Shown here: in pieces, positions 39,707-48,665 of the stretch
Position numbering within the stretch: position 1 is the stretch's first letter
How the letters are laid out: every line of letters begins with the position of its first letter
Origin: Anaerolineae bacterium
GTDB lineage: Bacteria > Chloroflexota > Anaerolineae > Anaerolineales > Villigracilaceae
DNA length: 54,866 bases
Assembly (NCBI GenBank): GCA_021324435.1
Contig: JAJPIZ010000003.1
Coordinates: 1 to 54,866, forward strand
Direction of reading: 5' to 3'
The notes under the pieces: model-generated
Database searches by the model: none
What the model was told of the DNA's origin: nothing
Seen by the model: only the letters and a program-made list of their open reading frames with translations
Program-made: the position numbers and the translations under genes

Positions 39707-42142
39707 TTATTCATACGCCAGCACTTCTCGAATTGTCAGCCGCGCCGCGTTGCGCGCAGGCAGAACGCTGGCAATTGCAGATAAAACCAAAATCAAGCCG
39801 AGCCAGATGAGGTAGCCCGTGATAGTAAACACGGTCTTGATTGGAGTCTCGAAGACGGCCAGACTGACAATCAACGAAAGCAAATACGTGAACGGGACAG
39901 ATAAAATGATGGCCATTCCGAACGAGATGATGCCGATGACCATTCCCTCTGCAATGACCGTCCGCATGATGATGCTGTCCACCGCGCCGATGGCGCGCAT
40001 GATTCCAATTTCACGCGTGCGCTCCAACACATTCATGCCCATCGTCCCGGCGAGGCCCATCGAACCGACGACCGCCGTCAGCAGGGCCATGATGAGCAGA
40101 AACGTCACCAGCGTGTCCAAACTTTCTGAAGCGGTATCCAGCGAAGCCAGTCCGGATTGAGCCTGGCGCAGTTTGAATCCATTGTCGCGGAAGAAATGGT
40201 CAAGAGTATCGGCCATTCGATCTTGAGTTGCGCGGTCGTGTCCCGCAGTCACGATGCGAAATGACAAAGCCTGATTTGCGAGGTCATTGCGTTGCGCCAC
40301 ATATTCGAGCGGAGCATAAGCCAGGATGCCTTCGCGCCCGACGAATTTAAAAATGCCAACCACCTGCCATTGTTCATCGCGGCCATCTACTTTCAGCGGC
40401 AGGAAATCGCCCGCTTTCAGGTCGGGATAATATTGCAGGACGGCTTCGCTGATCGCAATCTTGCGCTCATCATCGGAATGGATCCAGCGCCCCGAAACAA
40501 GAATCGGCTGAACCAATTCACTATGCGCGGGCGGCGCGAGGATATTCAGCGTTTCGGCCACCGAGCCATCGGGATACAGCAGGTCGGTGCTCATGCCCTG
40601 CCAGCCTTCCACGTCCACCACACCCGGCACTTGCATCGCGTATTGTTGCACTTTGTCCACGCGATAGGGCTGATCAAAATCCACCGTCACATCGGCGCGG
40701 AAATATTTTCCGATGGCGCCGATGTAATCATGCAGAGTCACGCGCACATTGAACACTGCGATAAAGATCGCGCCGCCCATCGTCAGCGTGAAGAGCGTCA
40801 GCATCAGACGGCCGCGGCGGCGGAACGTGTTGCGAAGCGAAATCAAAAACGGACGCGGGATGTGGATGCCGCGCTTTGCCAACGCGACTGCCGCGCGCGT
40901 TTCGAATCTTTGCCACGCCGATTCCCGCCTCGGACTTTTGTGAAGCGGCTTGCCCTCGGCTCGAGCCAAATCCCCGCTGATGGCTTTCAGCACCGTGACC
41001 TTCGAGCCGTTGATGACCGGCACGAGTCCGGCGATGAGCGGGACCAAAATCCCAATTCCGATCTGAACCATGAAAGCCATCGGCACGATGCGATAGCCAA
41101 GTAAGTCAAAGCGCAGTTCGCCCGCGATGAAGGCCGCCAGGCCATACGCGCCTTGTCCACCCAGCGGGATGGCAATCAGCAAAGCCAGCACACCAAACGA
41201 AACGATCAAAGCCAGATACATAAAAAGGATTTGGCGATTCCGCCCGCCGACCAGTTTCATCACACCGATGTGACGCAGGTGCTGGTTGATCAACGCATTG
41301 AGCGTGTTGGCAATCAAGGACGAAGAAAGAAATACAACCAGGATTCCAAGCGCCATCAAAATGCCAAGTATGGCGTTGATGGTGGAAGCCAGCGGATGTT
41401 CGTGAGTCTTGGATGTGCGTGTGCGGAAGACAATCGTTCCGTTGCGATTCAGTTTGTCCTTGACGTAAGCCGTCACGTCGCTGATGTGCTTTTCATCGTC
41501 CTGTCCAGTTGTCACTGTGGCATATATGCGGTTATAAAGTTCCGGCTGACGAAGCGCGGGCAGTGTACTCATTGTGATGTATGCAAACGGCTGGGCAAGG
41601 AAATCTCCCGCGCCGGTCGTCGGGTCTTTGACGATGCCGACTATCGGCAAAGATTTGGTCGTGCCATCGGCGAGTTCAAAGACCAACTGATCTCCCACTT
41701 TGACATTCAAGTGTTTGAGTACATCTTTTTCAAGAACCACCTGCTTCTTGCCTGGCGCGCTCTGACCCTGATACGGAGTCAACAGGTCAATCCTGTTCTT
41801 GGCAAAATCGTCGAAGGCGATCACATTGAGCGTCGTCCACGTGGAGCTGTTCTCGGCGCGCACGCGGATATTCATCACGCGGCGGCCCTCCGCGTCTTCG
41901 ATCCCGCGCATGTTGCGGACGGAGGTCAGCACGCCATCATCGAAATTGTTCAACGTGCGGATCTCCACGTTGGCCGGGTTATTGGCCGCGTAACTGATGC
42001 TCAAGTCATGAGAAATGATGACATACGCGCCGGCAATCACGCCGATTGAGAACACGCCCACCGCAATGGAAAAGACCACCAGCAGGGTGCGGGCCTTATT
42101 TTCGATCAAATCGAGAAAAACTTTACGCCATCGAGGTTGCAT
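39707..42142 (-). CDS. ABC transporter permease, FtsX/MacB-type with duplicated core (811 aa)
   Basis: An 811-residue membrane protein. It has an N-terminal anchor (LLVVFSIAVGVFSIGVIAGA) and a large extracytoplasmic MacB-PCD-like domain (about 45-250). Then come a three-helix FtsX domain (about 270-385), a second anchor (about 445-470), a second extracytoplasmic domain and the final FtsX domain (about 695-805, LARERTREIGIMRAIGA-type coupling segment NVLERTREIGIMRAIGAVDS). Such tandem FtsX permeases work with LolD-like ATPases, which are the two genes upstream, and with the HlyD-like adaptor downstream. Probable role: export or extraction of a lipid, peptide or drug. The substrate is unknown. 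Confidence 0.9.
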   Translation of the reverse strand: MQPRWRKVFLDLIENKARTLLVVFSIAVGVFSIGVIAGAYVIISHDLSISYAANNPANVEIRTLNNFDDGVLTSVRNMRGIEDAEGRRVMNIRVRAENSSTWTTLNVIAFDDFAKNRIDLLTPYQGQSAPGKKQVVLEKDVLKHLNVKVGDQLVFELADGTTKSLPIVGIVKDPTTGAGDFLAQPFAYITMSTLPALRQPELYNRIYATVTTGQDDEKHISDVTAYVKDKLNRNGTIVFRTRTSKTHEHPLASTINAILGILMALGILVVFLSSSLIANTLNALINQHLRHIGVMKLVGGRNRQILFMYLALIVSFGVLALLIAIPLGGQGAYGLAAFIAGELRFDLLGYRIVPMAFMVQIGIGILVPLIAGLVPVINGSKVTVLKAISGDLARAEGKPLHKSPRRESAWQRFETRAAVALAKRGIHIPRPFLISLRNTFRRRGRLMLTLFTLTMGGAIFIAVFNVRVTLHDYIGAIGKYFRADVTVDFDQPYRVDKVQQYAMQVPGVVDVEGWQGMSTDLLYPDGSVAETLNILAPPAHSELVQPILVSGRWIHSDDERKIAISEAVLQYYPDLKAGDFLPLKVDGRDEQWQVVGIFKFVGREGILAYAPLEYVAQRNDLANQALSFRIVTAGHDRATQDRMADTLDHFFRDNGFKLRQAQSGLASLDTASESLDTLVTFLLIMALLTAVVGSMGLAGTMGMNVLERTREIGIMRAIGAVDSIIMRTVIAEGMVIGIISFGMAIILSVPFTYLLSLIVSLAVFETPIKTVFTITGYLIWLGLILVLSAIASVLPARNAARLTIREVLAYE

Positions 42143-42144
42143 AG

Positions 42145-42179
42145 GAATTCGATATTCGATATTCGGAAATCGAGATTGG
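42145..42179. repeat. Intergenic word repeat (ATTCGAT variants)
   Basis: GAATTCGATATTCGATATTC and following AAATCGAGATT repeat the same words seen at 4819-4872. It lies between the ATPase gene ending at 42217 and the permease start at 42142. Confidence 0.6.
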
Positions 42180-42216
42180 CGAAAACTATCGTCAACTCAC
42201 TATTCCCGATTTACCC

Positions 42217-43401
42217 TTACCGTTTCTCCACTTCTTTCTTCTTTCCTCTTATATTTTCCTTCTCACTTCTTTTCTCTGATGCATGTTCTTTCAACCGATC
42301 CTGTACCATCTTTCCCAGCGCCTCCGCCGTGATCGGCGACTCTTCGATGATACGCAGAAAATCTTCGCGTGGAAAAGACAGCAATTCCACCGGCTGGCTC
42401 CCGGCACGGACACAGGCAATCGCTTTGCCGCCGCGCAGTAATTCGATCTCGCCGAAAATCTCACCGGCTTGCAAATGAGCCAGCACCTTACTGCTCTTCG
42501 TATTCCCAGCCATGACGCTTACCGAACCGCGAGAAATCATATAAAGATCATTCACGGGTTTGCCGCAATCCAAAATCACCTCGCCGGCGTTGACCATCAT
42601 TCGCTTTGCCTTCTTGGTGACCTCCAGCATATGGCGATGACGGAGCAACGGCAATGCCTTCGCGACCGTTTCATCAATCAACTCGCCATCTGAAATGACG
42701 ATGGTGCGCTTCACGCGCGAGGTTAATGATGGATCGTGCGTGACCATCACAATCGTCTTACCGCGTCGCACCAGTTCCTCGAATACATCTATCATGTGGC
42801 TGGCAGTTTTTGAATCGAGATTTCCAGTGGGTTCATCCGCCACAAGCAAAGGCGGGTCAGTCGCAAGCGCACGCGCGATGGCCGTCATTTGTTGCTGGCC
42901 GGTCGAAACCGCCAGCGGTAATTTATGGGCCTGATCTGCCAACCCAACCATTTCGAGCAATTCCATGGCGCGCTTTGGCCGCTCATCGAAATCATATTCG
43001 TCCACGTAATCCATCGGGAGCATCACGTTCTCGAGCAATGTAAGCATCGGAAGCAATTGAAAAAACTGGAAAACGATGCCGAGATTCCTGCCGCGCCACA
43101 GTGAACGCTGGCTTTCGGTCAACGCGTAAATATCCGTGCCGTTGACGATCACCTTGCCGCCCGTCGGATGGTCAATGCCGGTGATCATGTTCAACAATGT
43201 GGATTTGCCGCTTCCCGACTTTCCGACAATCGCCACGAACTCGCCGCGGCGGATGATCAGGTCAATGCCTTTGAGCACCACGAATTCGCCTGCAGGATTT
43301 TTGAACGACTTGACGACGCCGTGCATTTTGATCATGTCCTCAGCGTGATGTCGAGCCGATTTGACGGGAGCCGCTTTGAGGGCGGAACGAGGCGCCATCA
43401 T
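42217..43401 (-). CDS. ABC transporter ATPase fused to a cyclic-nucleotide-binding domain
   Basis: A 394-residue protein. Residues 25-250 are a LolD/MacB-type ABC ATPase: Walker [11 protein letters not shown]-loop [10 protein letters not shown], Walker [13 protein letters not shown] and switch His in VMVTHD. The signature is [15 protein letters not shown] instead of the usual [15 protein letters not shown], so Gly is replaced and the Arg is lost. Residues 265-375 form a cNMP-binding (Crp-like) domain: [38 protein letters not shown], then [13 protein letters not shown]. The C-terminal tail ([18 protein letters not shown]) is low-complexity repeat. The next ATPase in the operon has a normal signature, so this subunit may be the regulatory half of a heterodimer. 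Ligand binding is inferred from the domain only. Confidence 0.88.
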   Translation of the reverse strand: MMAPRSALKAAPVKSARHHAEDMIKMHGVVKSFKNPAGEFVVLKGIDLIIRRGEFVAIVGKSGSGKSTLLNMITGIDHPTGGKVIVNGTDIYALTESQRSLWRGRNLGIVFQFFQLLPMLTLLENVMLPMDYVDEYDFDERPKRAMELLEMVGLADQAHKLPLAVSTGQQQMTAIARALATDPPLLVADEPTGNLDSKTASHMIDVFEELVRRGKTIVMVTHDPSLTSRVKRTIVISDGELIDETVAKALPLLRHRHMLEVTKKAKRMMVNAGEVILDCGKPVNDLYMISRGSVSVMAGNTKSSKVLAHLQAGEIFGEIELLRGGKAIACVRAGSQPVELLSFPREDFLRIIEESPITAEALGKMVQDRLKEHASEKRSEKENIRGKKKEVEKR

Positions 43402-44138
43402 TTCATCCGCTTCCTTTCGGACCTGTGTCCGGCTTCCGTTAAATGAACCACTTCCCCGTCCACGATTTGAAGACTGCGCGTGAAGCGGGGACCGAGACTG
43501 TTATCGTGCGTGACCATGATGATGGTTTTGCCGCGATCCTGTACGAGATGTTCGAAGACATCGAAGATGTGATCGGCAGTGACAGAATCCAAACTGCCGG
43601 TCGGCTCATCTGCGACGAGAATAGGGGGGTCGTTGGCAAGCGCCCGGGCAATCGCCACGCGCTGTTGCTGCCCGCCGGAGATTTGCGTGGGAAGTTTATC
43701 CATCTGATCTTCGAGTTCCACCAACGCCAAAAGTTCACGCGCCCGCTCGCGGGATTCACGCGGCTTGAAGTTTCCGCACAAATCCATCGGCATCATCACG
43801 TTTTCGACCAGGGTGAGCATCGGCAACAATTGAAAGGATTGAAAGATGACGCCCAGTGTCTGCCCGCGCCAAAGAGCCAATTCATCTTCGTCGAGTTGAT
43901 GGACCGATACAGTGTGACCGTTGGCGCGCACAAGGACTTCGCCGGAGGTGAGATGGTCCACGCCTGTGATCATGTTGAGCAGGGTGGATTTGCCCGCGCC
44001 GGACTTTCCAATCACACCGAGGAACTCGCCTTTCTTCACTTGAAAGTTGACGTCGTGGAGCGCGTTGAAATCGCCTGCCTCGGTGGAATAAACCTTCGTC
44101 AAGTTTTTTACTTCGATGATGGAAGAAGAGACTTTCAT
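43398..44138 (-). CDS. ABC transporter ATPase, LolD/MacB type
   Basis: A 246-residue ATPase with complete motifs: Walker [11 protein letters not shown]-loop [10 protein letters not shown], signature [15 protein letters not shown], Walker [13 protein letters not shown] and switch His VTHDNS. The start at 44138 ([10 protein letters not shown]) is chosen because it places the first strand correctly; the frame upstream to 44228 has no family similarity. Its stop overlaps the start of the second ATPase gene (ATGA). It is the first gene of the export operon (two ATPases, permease, adaptor) and should pair with the signature-defective second ATPase or with itself. Confidence 0.93.
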   Translation of the reverse strand: MKVSSSIIEVKNLTKVYSTEAGDFNALHDVNFQVKKGEFLGVIGKSGAGKSTLLNMITGVDHLTSGEVLVRANGHTVSVHQLDEDELALWRGQTLGVIFQSFQLLPMLTLVENVMMPMDLCGNFKPRESRERARELLALVELEDQMDKLPTQISGGQQQRVAIARALANDPPILVADEPTGSLDSVTADHIFDVFEHLVQDRGKTIIMVTHDNSLGPRFTRSLQIVDGEVVHLTEAGHRSERKRMK

Positions 44139-44336
44139 GAAGACCCGTGAAAAAAGCGGCCCACCCGCGGCCGCCGAAGACGTTCTGTCGAGCGATTGGA
44201 TTGTAATCCTGTTCAACGTGCAAGGCAAATTAGAAAGTCTTCATTTTCATCCCAGACTCACCTTCCTTTCCTATTTGCAGAACCGTTTATTTCGAGTATG
44301 CTTGTCGGAAATCAGAGACCAAAGCGAGGAGAGTCT

Positions 44337-45764
44337 GTGGCAAAAAGCGCCTCCATACGAGCCTTCAAATGTCCATCCTGCGGCGCGCCGATTGAACCCG
44401 AAGTCGGCACGCTGACCATGAAATGTCCGTATTGCGGCGGGACTGTCATCATCCCTGAATCATTGCGCACGCCTCCGCCCTCCGCCGGGCCGACATTGAA
44501 CGATGCCTTTCAATTTGGACTCAACGGCATTGATTTGAATCAAATCGTCGGCAATGCCATGCAATTGCCGGAAGCGCTCTCGCTTGCCAAGCAGGGCCGC
44601 GTGGACGAGGCCGCTCAGATCTACAGTCGTATCACCGGCATGGAACATGAGGATGCGGTCAAGGCCGTGCAAGCCATGGCTGGAGGTCACGCGGTGGCGT
44701 TGACGCCCGGGCGGCCCGGAACAAACTGGCAGACGATGAAGGTGGATTATTCGAGCCAGCCTGTTTTGCAAACATCCACCCCATCCACCTTTTCGGGAGA
44801 GACCTATACGCCCTCCGCGACAAAAAGAAGCGGGGCATCCTGCGCTTTAATCGTTGCGATCCTGGCCTGCATCAGCATTCTTGCAGGAGCGATCCTTTTT
44901 GTCCCATCTGTGTTTGGAGCGTTTTCCTTTTTCAGTCCGCTGAGTTCAATCGGGTTTGCAAACAAAACGCTGTCGTTTGGCGGCGAGGGGATCGGACAGG
45001 GCCTTTTCGAAGACGCGCGCTCGATTGGCGTGGATGGCGACGGAAACATCGTCGTCGCGGAATACAGCAACGGCCGCCTTCAAATCTTCGACCCGAACGG
45101 CAAATTCGTTTCGATGTTCTCCCTCGGACCAAAGACCTACGTGCAGGCGACAGCCGTGAGCCATAATGGAACGATTTATATTGTCACTGGCGGAAAGATT
45201 TTGATTTACAACGAAAGCGGCCAACAGACCGGCGAGATCAGCGATGATAATCATGATTACAATGATGTAACCCTCGGAGCGGACGGCACGCTTTACGCGC
45301 TCTCCGATAACGAAACCATCGTCCGCTTCAAACGGGACAACAGCATTGATCTCGAAATTCAGAATTCGATCAGCGACATCACCGGCGACAGCGATATTGA
45401 TACACATCTCGCCGTGGACGGTCTCGGCAACATGTATATCCTCGGAAACTTCACCTACGCTGTTTTCAAATATTCGCCGCAGGGAAAATTCATCAATCAA
45501 TTTGGAAGCGAAGTCAAAGGGTCCGATAGCGACCCGGCCAAGTTCCAGGGGCCGATCACCATCGGCGTGGATGGCTATGGCCGCATCTACGTGGACGACA
45601 TCTTCGAGATCAAAGTTTTCGATTCGACCGGCAAATACATCAGCAGTATCGGTGATAACGACGGCGCGGTGTTTGGAATGGCCTTCGATAGCCAGAACAA
45701 TTTGTACACGGTCAGCAAAAACAAGGTCGCGAAATTTTCCGTGAAAAAGCCGAGCGATAACTAA
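44337..45764 (+). CDS. Zinc-ribbon membrane protein with extracytoplasmic NHL/beta-propeller repeats
   Basis: A 475-residue protein starting at GTG 44337, which is preceded by GAGGAGAG; an in-frame ATG at 44298 lacks a ribosome binding site. The N terminus carries a zinc ribbon (FKCPSCGAPIEPE then MKCPYCGGTVI), followed by a short helical region and one membrane segment (about 167-200, CALIVAILACISILAGAILF). Outside the membrane, residues 220-475 form NHL-like propeller blades: RSIGVDGDGNIVVAEYSNGR, LQIFDPNGKF, AVDGLGNMYILG, TIGVDGYGRIYVDD and AFDSQNNLYTVS. NHL propellers bind proteins or ligands; the function here is unknown. It is divergent from the export operon with about 200 bases between. 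Confidence 0.82.
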   Translation: MAKSASIRAFKCPSCGAPIEPEVGTLTMKCPYCGGTVIIPESLRTPPPSAGPTLNDAFQFGLNGIDLNQIVGNAMQLPEALSLAKQGRVDEAAQIYSRITGMEHEDAVKAVQAMAGGHAVALTPGRPGTNWQTMKVDYSSQPVLQTSTPSTFSGETYTPSATKRSGASCALIVAILACISILAGAILFVPSVFGAFSFFSPLSSIGFANKTLSFGGEGIGQGLFEDARSIGVDGDGNIVVAEYSNGRLQIFDPNGKFVSMFSLGPKTYVQATAVSHNGTIYIVTGGKILIYNESGQQTGEISDDNHDYNDVTLGADGTLYALSDNETIVRFKRDNSIDLEIQNSISDITGDSDIDTHLAVDGLGNMYILGNFTYAVFKYSPQGKFINQFGSEVKGSDSDPAKFQGPITIGVDGYGRIYVDDIFEIKVFDSTGKYISSIGDNDGAVFGMAFDSQNNLYTVSKNKVAKFSVKKPSDN

Positions 45765-45765
45765 A

Positions 45766-45990
45766 CTCGCAATTCAAATTGTCGCAGGCAAGGTCAACAA
45801 AAAGGGATTGGATTTTTACGACCGGCTCGTAGATGAATTGTTCAAAAAATCGAACCGTACGTCTGTCTATTTCACTGGATTTGTCGCAAACTCTCCAAGG
45901 CAAAGGCGGATGGCCAGGCCGCCGAATTTTGGCGGGACGCGCCTGTCCGTTTCTGGAACCCCTCAGCGCAGACGCAAGGCACATGCTTTC
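45766..45990 (+). pseudogene. Remnant of a glycoside hydrolase family 1 (beta-glucosidase-like) gene
   Basis: Translation from 45766 gives LAIQIVAGKVNKKGLDFYDR then LVDELFKKSN, matching the part of GH1 enzymes that reads G-K-V-N-x-x-G-L-D-F-Y-D-R-L-V-D-E-L. After a frame change, 45879 onward gives LDLSQTLQGKGGWPGR, corresponding to the later GH1 motif W-D-L-P-Q-x-L-x-D-x-G-G-W. The family then loses similarity. No start, catalytic glutamates or full barrel are present, so this is a decayed fragment. It fills most of the gap between the propeller gene and upp. The end coordinate is approximate. Confidence 0.6.
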
Positions 45991-46023
45991 GAGGCTCCAC
46001 TGCGCGGCGTGAGTCATCCGGGC

Positions 46024-46029
46024 TATAAT
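46024..46029 (+). promoter_or_regulatory. -10 box of upp
   Basis: A perfect TATAAT lies 23 bases before the ATG, with a strong GGAGGAG ribosome binding site at 46043-46049. The -35 region (TGCGCG, 46001-46006) is weak. Confidence 0.5.
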
Positions 46030-46052
46030 TAAAATAACCTTTCGGAGGAGAA

Positions 46053-46679
46053 ATGCCCAACCTCTTTGCGTCGAAACACCCGCTGATTTTGCACAAACTT
46101 TCCCGCCTGCGCGACAAAAACACCGAGCCGAAGAAATTCCGTGAGCTGGTGCGCGAGATCGCCGCGTTGCTGACCTACGAGGCCACCGCGGATCTGGCAG
46201 TCACGCCGCGCGAACTCGAGACTCCGCTGGCGAAAATGACCGGCTATGAATTAAAAGAGAAAATCGGCCTCGTGCCGATTCTGCGCGCGGGACTTGGCAT
46301 GGTCGAAGGCATCTGGGAGTTGATGCCGGTCGCGGAAGTTTGGCACATCGGACTCTATCGCGACGAACGGACCCTCAAGCCTGTGGAGTACTACAACAAA
46401 CTACCCATCGAGCCGACTGTTTCGGTGTGCCTCATTCTGGACCCGATGCTGGCCACCGGCGGTTCGGCCACCGCCACCGCTGACGTCTTGAAGCGCTGGG
46501 GCGTGAAGAAGATCAAGTTCGTCGGGCTGATCGGCGCGCCGGAGGGCATCAAAATGATGCAGGATCACCATCCTGACATTCCGATTTATCTGGCGGCCAT
46601 TGACGACCATCTCAACGAACGCGGGTACATCGTGCCGGGACTCGGTGACGCGGGTGACCGTCAGTTTGGGACAGGATGA
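46053..46679 (+). CDS. upp: Uracil phosphoribosyltransferase
   Basis: A 208-residue Upp, the standard length. It has [20 protein letters not shown] at the start and [13 protein letters not shown] (about residue 73). The PRPP-binding segment is [20 protein letters not shown] (about 128-147), followed by [10 protein letters not shown], and the uracil-binding end is [16 protein letters not shown]. It turns uracil and PRPP into UMP, completing the salvage route that the pyrimidine-nucleoside phosphorylase at 28711 can feed. A promoter and strong ribosome binding site precede it. Confidence 0.97.
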   Translation: MPNLFASKHPLILHKLSRLRDKNTEPKKFRELVREIAALLTYEATADLAVTPRELETPLAKMTGYELKEKIGLVPILRAGLGMVEGIWELMPVAEVWHIGLYRDERTLKPVEYYNKLPIEPTVSVCLILDPMLATGGSATATADVLKRWGVKKIKFVGLIGAPEGIKMMQDHHPDIPIYLAAIDDHLNERGYIVPGLGDAGDRQFGTG

Positions 46680-46680
46680 T

Positions 46681-46714
46681 TCAGTGTTCAGTGGTTAGTG
46701 ACCAGTAATCAGGT
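46681..46714. repeat. Intergenic word repeat (CAGTG variants)
   Basis: Several imperfect copies of a CAGTG/CAGTA word between upp and the alcohol dehydrogenase gene, the same kind as at 38388-38420. Confidence 0.5.
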
Positions 46715-46721
46715 GTAGCTT

Positions 46722-47777
46722 ATGAAAGCCATGCTTCTGCGCGAGACCGCGCCGCTTGCACAAAATCCAACTCCGCTTTCGCTCGTGGACTTGCCGGAGG
46801 CAAAACTCAACGCGGGCGAAGTCTTGATTCGTGTCATCGCATGCGGAGTGTGCCACACAGAACTCGACGAAATCGAAGGACGGATGAGGCCGCGCTTGCC
46901 CATCATTTTGGGGCATCAGGTGGTCGGAATAGTCGAAGAAGTCTCACAAGTCGAACAAGTCAAAGAGGGGCCTGTAAGACCCATTGGACTTGTTAGACCT
47001 GGCGACCGCATTGGCGTGGCGTGGATTGCATCCGCGTGCGGAAAGTGTGAACATTGTTTAGCGGGAAATGAAAATCTGTGCGCGGAGTTCAAAGCCACAG
47101 GCCGCGACCTTGACGGTGGTTACGCCGAGTACATGACCGCCCGCGCGGACTTTGTGCATCCTATTCCTGAATCGTTGAGCGACATAGAAGCCGCGCCGTT
47201 GTTATGCGCGGGCGCAATCGGATATCGTTCCTTGAGGCTGGCGAATCTCCGCGATGGACAGTTGCTCGGCCTGACCGGTTTCGGCGGATCGAATCATCTT
47301 GTGCTGAAGATGGCAAAATACAAATATCCGAACGCGAAAATTTTTGTCTTCAGCCGCAACCCGGCGGAACGCGAGTTCGCGTTGTCACTTGGCGCGGATT
47401 GGGCCGGCGCGATCGAGCAGAATCCACCTGCAGAGTTGGACGCGGTGATCGAGACCACGCCCGTTTGGGGTCCGGTAATGGAGGCGTTGAAGCATCTCAA
47501 ACCGGGAGGCCGGGTTGTCATCAACGGCATCCGCAAAGAAGAGTCGGACAAGGAAGCGCTGACGAAGCTGGATTATCCGTCGCAGTTGTGGATGGAAAAG
47601 GAGATCAAGAGCGTGGCGAACGTGACGCGGCAGGACGTGCGCGAGTTTTTGTCGCTGGCGGCGGAGGCGGGCATCAAGCCGGAGTTTCAGGAGTTCGAAT
47701 TGAAGGACGCAAACGCGGCGCTGTTGGAAATGAAGCAGGGTAAAATTCGAGGGTCGAAGGTGTTGCGCGTGAGTTAG
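46722..47777 (+). CDS. Zinc-dependent alcohol dehydrogenase family protein
   Basis: A 351-residue medium-chain dehydrogenase. The catalytic zinc site includes Cys in IACGVCHTELDE and His in ILGHQVVG (Gln instead of the more common Glu after His, as in one bacterial subgroup). The structural zinc loop is CGKCEHCLAGNENLC. The nucleotide-binding region reads LLGLTGFGGSNHLVLKMAK, and PLLCAGAIGYRSLRLANL precedes it. It should oxidise or reduce an alcohol/aldehyde pair with NAD(P). A segment near residue 72 (VSQVEQVKEGPVRPIGLVRP) is encoded by an ACAAGTC/GACTTGT word repeat (46933-47000) and appears inserted between the GHQ motif and the zinc loop. The substrate is not known. Confidence 0.88.
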   Translation: MKAMLLRETAPLAQNPTPLSLVDLPEAKLNAGEVLIRVIACGVCHTELDEIEGRMRPRLPIILGHQVVGIVEEVSQVEQVKEGPVRPIGLVRPGDRIGVAWIASACGKCEHCLAGNENLCAEFKATGRDLDGGYAEYMTARADFVHPIPESLSDIEAAPLLCAGAIGYRSLRLANLRDGQLLGLTGFGGSNHLVLKMAKYKYPNAKIFVFSRNPAEREFALSLGADWAGAIEQNPPAELDAVIETTPVWGPVMEALKHLKPGGRVVINGIRKEESDKEALTKLDYPSQLWMEKEIKSVANVTRQDVREFLSLAAEAGIKPEFQEFELKDANAALLEMKQGKIRGSKVLRVS

Positions 47778-47844
47778 TGTTAACCACAGATGAACATTTT
47801 CACTAGATGGCTGGACATAACCTCAATAAATCCAAAATCAAACT

Positions 47845-48573
47845 ATGCCCCTCCTCAAAGACCCTGAACGGACGGAAACAAAAGCCCTGCATCGCTTTGC
47901 TGATTTCGACGGCAAGCGCATGCTCGAGATCGGTTGCGGCGACGGACGCCTGACGTGGCAGTATGCCAAGTCAGCAAAATTCGTATCGGGCATTGACCTC
48001 GAAGCCGATGACCTGCGTCTGGCGACGATTGACCGCCCTTCTGATCTGCCCGTTTCATTCGCCCGCGCCGATTCGATTCACCTCCCCTTTGGTAAAGAAA
48101 AATTCGACATTGCCATCCTCGCCTGGTCGCTCTGATGAATTCAGCATGAGGGCATGGTCCATGCCCTGAGTGAGATTCATCGTGCCCTTGCGCCGAATGG
48201 AATCCTGATTGACCTGCGCCCGCTGACGGGCGGCTGGCCAATTGAAGTCGCCTCGAGCCGCGAAGTCATAGAGGCCGGACGCGTCAGCGATTTGCCGGTT
48301 GGCCTGGAAGATGACAAAGCCGCCAACGAGTCTATGGCGCGGGCCGAGTCGCAAAAGTGGTTCACGCGCGAGCGCGAAGAGTATTTTCCCTTCTTTTATT
48401 ATTGGGACTCGCCAAATGAGATGAAGAAATACATTGACGAGGACTGGGCAGACTTCGTCACCATTGACGAGGAAACCTGGAAGAGCATCCGCTCGCTGTG
48501 GGCCGTGGCCGATGCGGACGCCCGGATGAGGGTCCGCGTGAAGATGCTGATCTCGCGGTGGAAGAAAAGTTAA
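47845..48573 (+). CDS. SAM-dependent methyltransferase with two adjacent in-frame UGA codons (probable selenoprotein)
   Basis: Read through TGATGA at 48133-48138, this frame gives 242 residues of a class I methyltransferase: motif I MLEIGCGDGRLTWQYA, acidic motif GIDLEADDL, FARADSIHLPF, then FDIAILAWSL, two UGA codons and IQHEGMVHALSEIHRALAPN, GILIDLRPL. The UGA pair lies at the end of the fourth strand, between two parts that together make one continuous domain, and the frame stays open for 145 further codons. A perfect 19-base palindrome starts 10 bases after the second UGA (48149-48167) and looks like a SECIS. Alternatives are a gene with double nonsense mutation, or termination with restart at the ATG at 48154 inside the hairpin. 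The substrate is unknown. Confidence 0.75.
48149..48167 (+). promoter_or_regulatory. SECIS-like hairpin of the methyltransferase gene
   Basis: AGGGCATGG-T-CCATGCCCT is a perfect palindrome. As RNA it forms a seven-pair stem with the loop G-G-U-C-C. Counted from the second UGA, the stem starts at nucleotide 14 and G-G-U lies at 21-23. E. coli fdhF SECIS also has G-G-U-C at the loop tip. Confidence 0.65.
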
Positions 48574-48665
48574 ATATCCTGCGCCAATTTTTACGGGATG
48601 CGGAGGAGCGCAGAAAAAGTTTTTTGCCATCCGCACTCGTCAGCGTTTATCCGCGTCCAACTTTT

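Noticed and set aside
48133-48138. Methyltransferase as a simple pseudogene
   Set aside because: Possible, but the two adjacent stops are both UGA, the frame after them is fully maintained, a SECIS-like hairpin follows and SelB is present. A selenoprotein explains all of this better.
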